From a bacterium (GTDB taxonomy: Archaea; Thermoplasmatota; Thermoplasmata; Lutacidiplasmatales; UBA184), in contig JAKBKR010000120.1 of NCBI GenBank assembly GCA_021832495.1, positions 1 to 6,667 on the forward strand: DNA of 6,667 nucleotides, given 5' to 3'. The first letter of the stretch is position 1. Each line of letters opens with the position of its first letter. The position numbers and the translations under genes are program-made. Under the pieces are notes generated by a model. That model was not told the origin of the DNA and ran no database searches. It saw nothing but the letters and a program-made list of their open reading frames with translations. Shown here piece after piece: positions 5,490 through 6,667 of this stretch.

Positions 5490-5626
5490 TTCCGGCGGCG
5501 GGCCGATCGGCCGAACCCGCACGACGCACATACCCCGTGCTGAACGTGGTAGGCGTGGCGACCGCACCGGCGACAAACGATATGGGATATCTTGCCGCCT
5601 CGCTTGGAAGGTGTACCCTTTCCCAT
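5486..5626 (-). CDS. rpl37e: Ribosomal protein eL37 (L37e)
   Basis: This 46-residue zinc-ribbon protein of the large ribosomal subunit binds 23S rRNA near the exit-tunnel side. The start MGKGTPSKRGG, the pair CRRCG (C18, C21) and CASCGFGRSARRR (C33, C36) match the eL37 signature, including the second-knuckle GFGRS. The core aligns well, but the protein ends at RRRN. Known relatives continue with a Tyr-x-Trp-containing tail of about 8-15 residues, so this one is short at the C-terminus. The stop TAA (5486-5488) overlaps the stop of the convergent + strand gene. ATG 5626 is preceded on the - strand by a GGGGAG-type SD about 7 bases away and lies 30 bases after the acetyltransferase stop, so it is probably the last gene of that operon. 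Confidence 0.93.
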   Translation of the reverse strand: MGKGTPSKRGGKISHIVCRRCGRHAYHVQHGVCASCGFGRSARRRN

Positions 5627-5656
5627 GGACTTCTCCCCGACCGGAAGGCGGACCCG

Positions 5657-6595
5657 CTAAAAGGTTTGCCGGCCCCGGATCGGCTCGCTCAGGGACCTCT
5701 CGTAGAGAATGATAGTCCCCCCCCAGAGGGATCCGCGAACCAAACCACACCGTTCAGCCGTGCGCAACGTCCCGGGATCAAGTGGGAGGAATGCATCCAA
5801 GACATGCCCCCCCTTCTCCGCCGCCGCTGAGAGAAGCCGGTCGAGGGGCCCCTCCAACGGGGAGAACGAGCGAACGGGTCGGTCGCTCCAACTGGAAGAA
5901 AAGGGCGACGACAGGACGTAGAGTGCTGTACCTCCGGCCAAACCGTAGAGATTCCCAACGCGAGCTTCGTCCATCAACCGTTCCCGAGTGGTTCGGACCA
6001 ACCGAAGAGGTTGGGGCACCATCGGGGAGAAGTATCCGTGAAGAGCCTGGACCCACCGCATCCTGACCACGGACCGCCGCGGGGGAACAGAGAGCCGGTC
6101 CGCTACCTCGGTCCCCGGGGGCACCTCCCCCGCAAAATGCCCGAGCGTGAGCTTCTCTTTGAAACCGCTGCTTCGGGCCAGTGCGAGGGAGGGACCGTTG
6201 GTATCCTCGATCAACATCCGGATGTGGCTCAGACCCTGGCCCTGAGCAATGCGCAAAGTATGTTCGAGGAGCGCTCGCCCCACACCCTGCCGGCGAAGTT
6301 CGGGGAGCACCCGGATTCCCCCGATCCACGCTTCTCCACCGCCAAGGTCGTCCAAACGGAGCACGCTGACAATGTCGGCACCCCGCCAACCCCCGATGGC
6401 CTGTCCCCCTGCCATCCATTGGGGGACCATGGGGAGCAGGTAATCGTGGGGGACGGCCCGTTCAAGGAGCCGAACTACCGCCCCCCGGTCGGAAAGGCTC
6501 AGGGGGCGGAATCGGATGTCCCTTGGGGAAAGCGAAATGCGCTTACGCGTACTCGTAAAAGCCCCGTCCCGTCTTGCGGCCGAAATGGCCGGCAT
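5657..6595 (-). CDS. GNAT-family N-acetyltransferase with extra C-terminal domain
   Basis: The open frame gives 312 residues from ATG 6595. The GNAT fold begins near residue 27 (DIRFRPLSLSDRGAVVRLL). Motif A is clear at 90-113: GGIRVLPELRRQGVGRALLE, with the acetyl-CoA pyrophosphate loop RRQGVG at 101-106. Motif B follows (DTNGPSLALARSSGF, 131-145). About 170 further residues form a second part (GGTALYVLSS at 221-230; HVLDAFLPLDPGTLRTAERCG at 264-284) that resembles a degenerate second GNAT domain without an RxxGxG loop. The substrate is unknown. The start is a problem: ATG 6595 overlaps the upstream dehydrogenase gene by 53 bases, no ATG/GTG/TTG lies between it and the domain, and an ATT at 6538 (293 residues) is the only start-like codon just after the dehydrogenase stop. 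eL37 lies 30 bases downstream, so protein or ribosome-related acetylation is possible but unproven. Confidence 0.85.
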   Translation of the reverse strand: MPAISAARRDGAFTSTRKRISLSPRDIRFRPLSLSDRGAVVRLLERAVPHDYLLPMVPQWMAGGQAIGGWRGADIVSVLRLDDLGGGEAWIGGIRVLPELRRQGVGRALLEHTLRIAQGQGLSHIRMLIEDTNGPSLALARSSGFKEKLTLGHFAGEVPPGTEVADRLSVPPRRSVVRMRWVQALHGYFSPMVPQPLRLVRTTRERLMDEARVGNLYGLAGGTALYVLSSPFSSSWSDRPVRSFSPLEGPLDRLLSAAAEKGGHVLDAFLPLDPGTLRTAERCGLVRGSLWGGTIILYERSLSEPIRGRQTF

Positions 6596-6667
6596 TGACG
6601 AGTCGCTTCAAGGACTGGGCCGGCCGGTACTTGGGGTCCCCATAGTCCCTAAAGAGGATGTTTGAGA
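6543..6667 (-). CDS. 3-hydroxyacyl-CoA dehydrogenase, C-terminal end
   Basis: Reading the - strand from the window edge (first full codon at 6665) gives 40 residues and a TAA at 6543-6545. The sequence includes FRDYGDPKYRPAQSLKRLV and AGHFGRKTGRGFYEYA, the diagnostic end of NAD-dependent 3-hydroxybutyryl/3-hydroxyacyl-CoA dehydrogenases, which oxidise (S)-3-hydroxyacyl-CoA to 3-ketoacyl-CoA in beta-oxidation or butyryl-CoA metabolism. GRKTGRGFY is the hallmark. The NAD-binding Rossmann domain lies outside the window, so a stand-alone enzyme cannot be told from a fusion. It appears to be the upstream partner of the acetyltransferase gene in a - strand operon. Confidence 0.88.
   Translation of the reverse strand, partial: SNILFRDYGDPKYRPAQSLKRLVNAGHFGRKTGRGFYEYA

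Noticed and set aside
5076..5750. 224-residue open frame on the - strand across the 5196 gene and eL37
   Set aside because: It is a shadow in another frame. The eL37 reading frame beneath it has a full zinc-ribbon signature, and the + strand 97-residue frame explains the rest.
5537..5830. 97-residue + strand open frame over the eL37/acetyltransferase junction
   Set aside because: It lies antisense to two well-supported genes, has no SD or TATA element, and its sequence has no recognisable character.
6011..6598. 195-residue + strand open frame over the acetyltransferase gene
   Set aside because: It is antisense to the GNAT motifs; the translation is Pro/Gly/Arg-rich, typical of a high-GC shadow.

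Overview
The window reads as GC-rich archaeal DNA, most likely from Thermoplasmatota or another Euryarchaeota-type lineage. The evidence is a stand-alone glutaminase subunit of GMP synthase, ribosomal protein eL37 (L37e, absent from bacteria), A/T-rich TATA-type promoter elements, a membrane-anchored protein dense in N-glycosylation sequons, and at least one apparently leaderless gene. The lineage is inferred from gene style; no rRNA or marker tree is available here.

Left part, 1-3911, + strand: a tightly packed operon. It runs from the C-terminal end of an M61-like aminopeptidase with a PDZ domain, through ubiX (flavin prenyltransferase), a sequon-rich single-span extracytoplasmic protein, a two-span membrane protein with a coiled-coil tail, and guaAA (GMP synthase glutaminase). 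All four junctions are 4-base start/stop overlaps (ATGA or GTGA). A 523-residue protein that I do not recognise follows after 15 bases, behind a Shine-Dalgarno (SD) sequence that overlaps the guaAA stop codon. The products look functionally mixed (cofactor and purine synthesis, cell surface), so the chain may reflect co-expression rather than one pathway.

Middle, 3930-5050: a small putative zinc metalloprotease on the - strand (HExxHxxGxxD motif) and an HxlR-family winged-helix regulator on the + strand. They diverge from a short A/T-rich control region that holds one shared TATA element flanked by palindromes. This looks like an autoregulated regulator-protease pair.

Right part, 5051-6667: a leaderless-looking small gene with Sm-like character on the + strand (5196-5489) meets a - strand operon tail to tail. 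In transcription order that operon is the C-terminal end of a 3-hydroxyacyl-CoA dehydrogenase, a GNAT acetyltransferase with an extra C-terminal half, and the 46-residue eL37 gene. The two convergent genes share the palindromic tetramer TTAA at 5486-5489 as overlapping stop codons, and the eL37 protein ends early at that point.

No tRNA, rRNA, CRISPR array, insertion sequence or integration site was seen. The window looks like chromosomal backbone with several uncharacterised lineage-specific genes. The best leads for something new are the protease-regulator pair, the sequon-rich membrane pair, the 523-residue cysteine-containing protein, and the eL37/Sm-like stop-codon collision.
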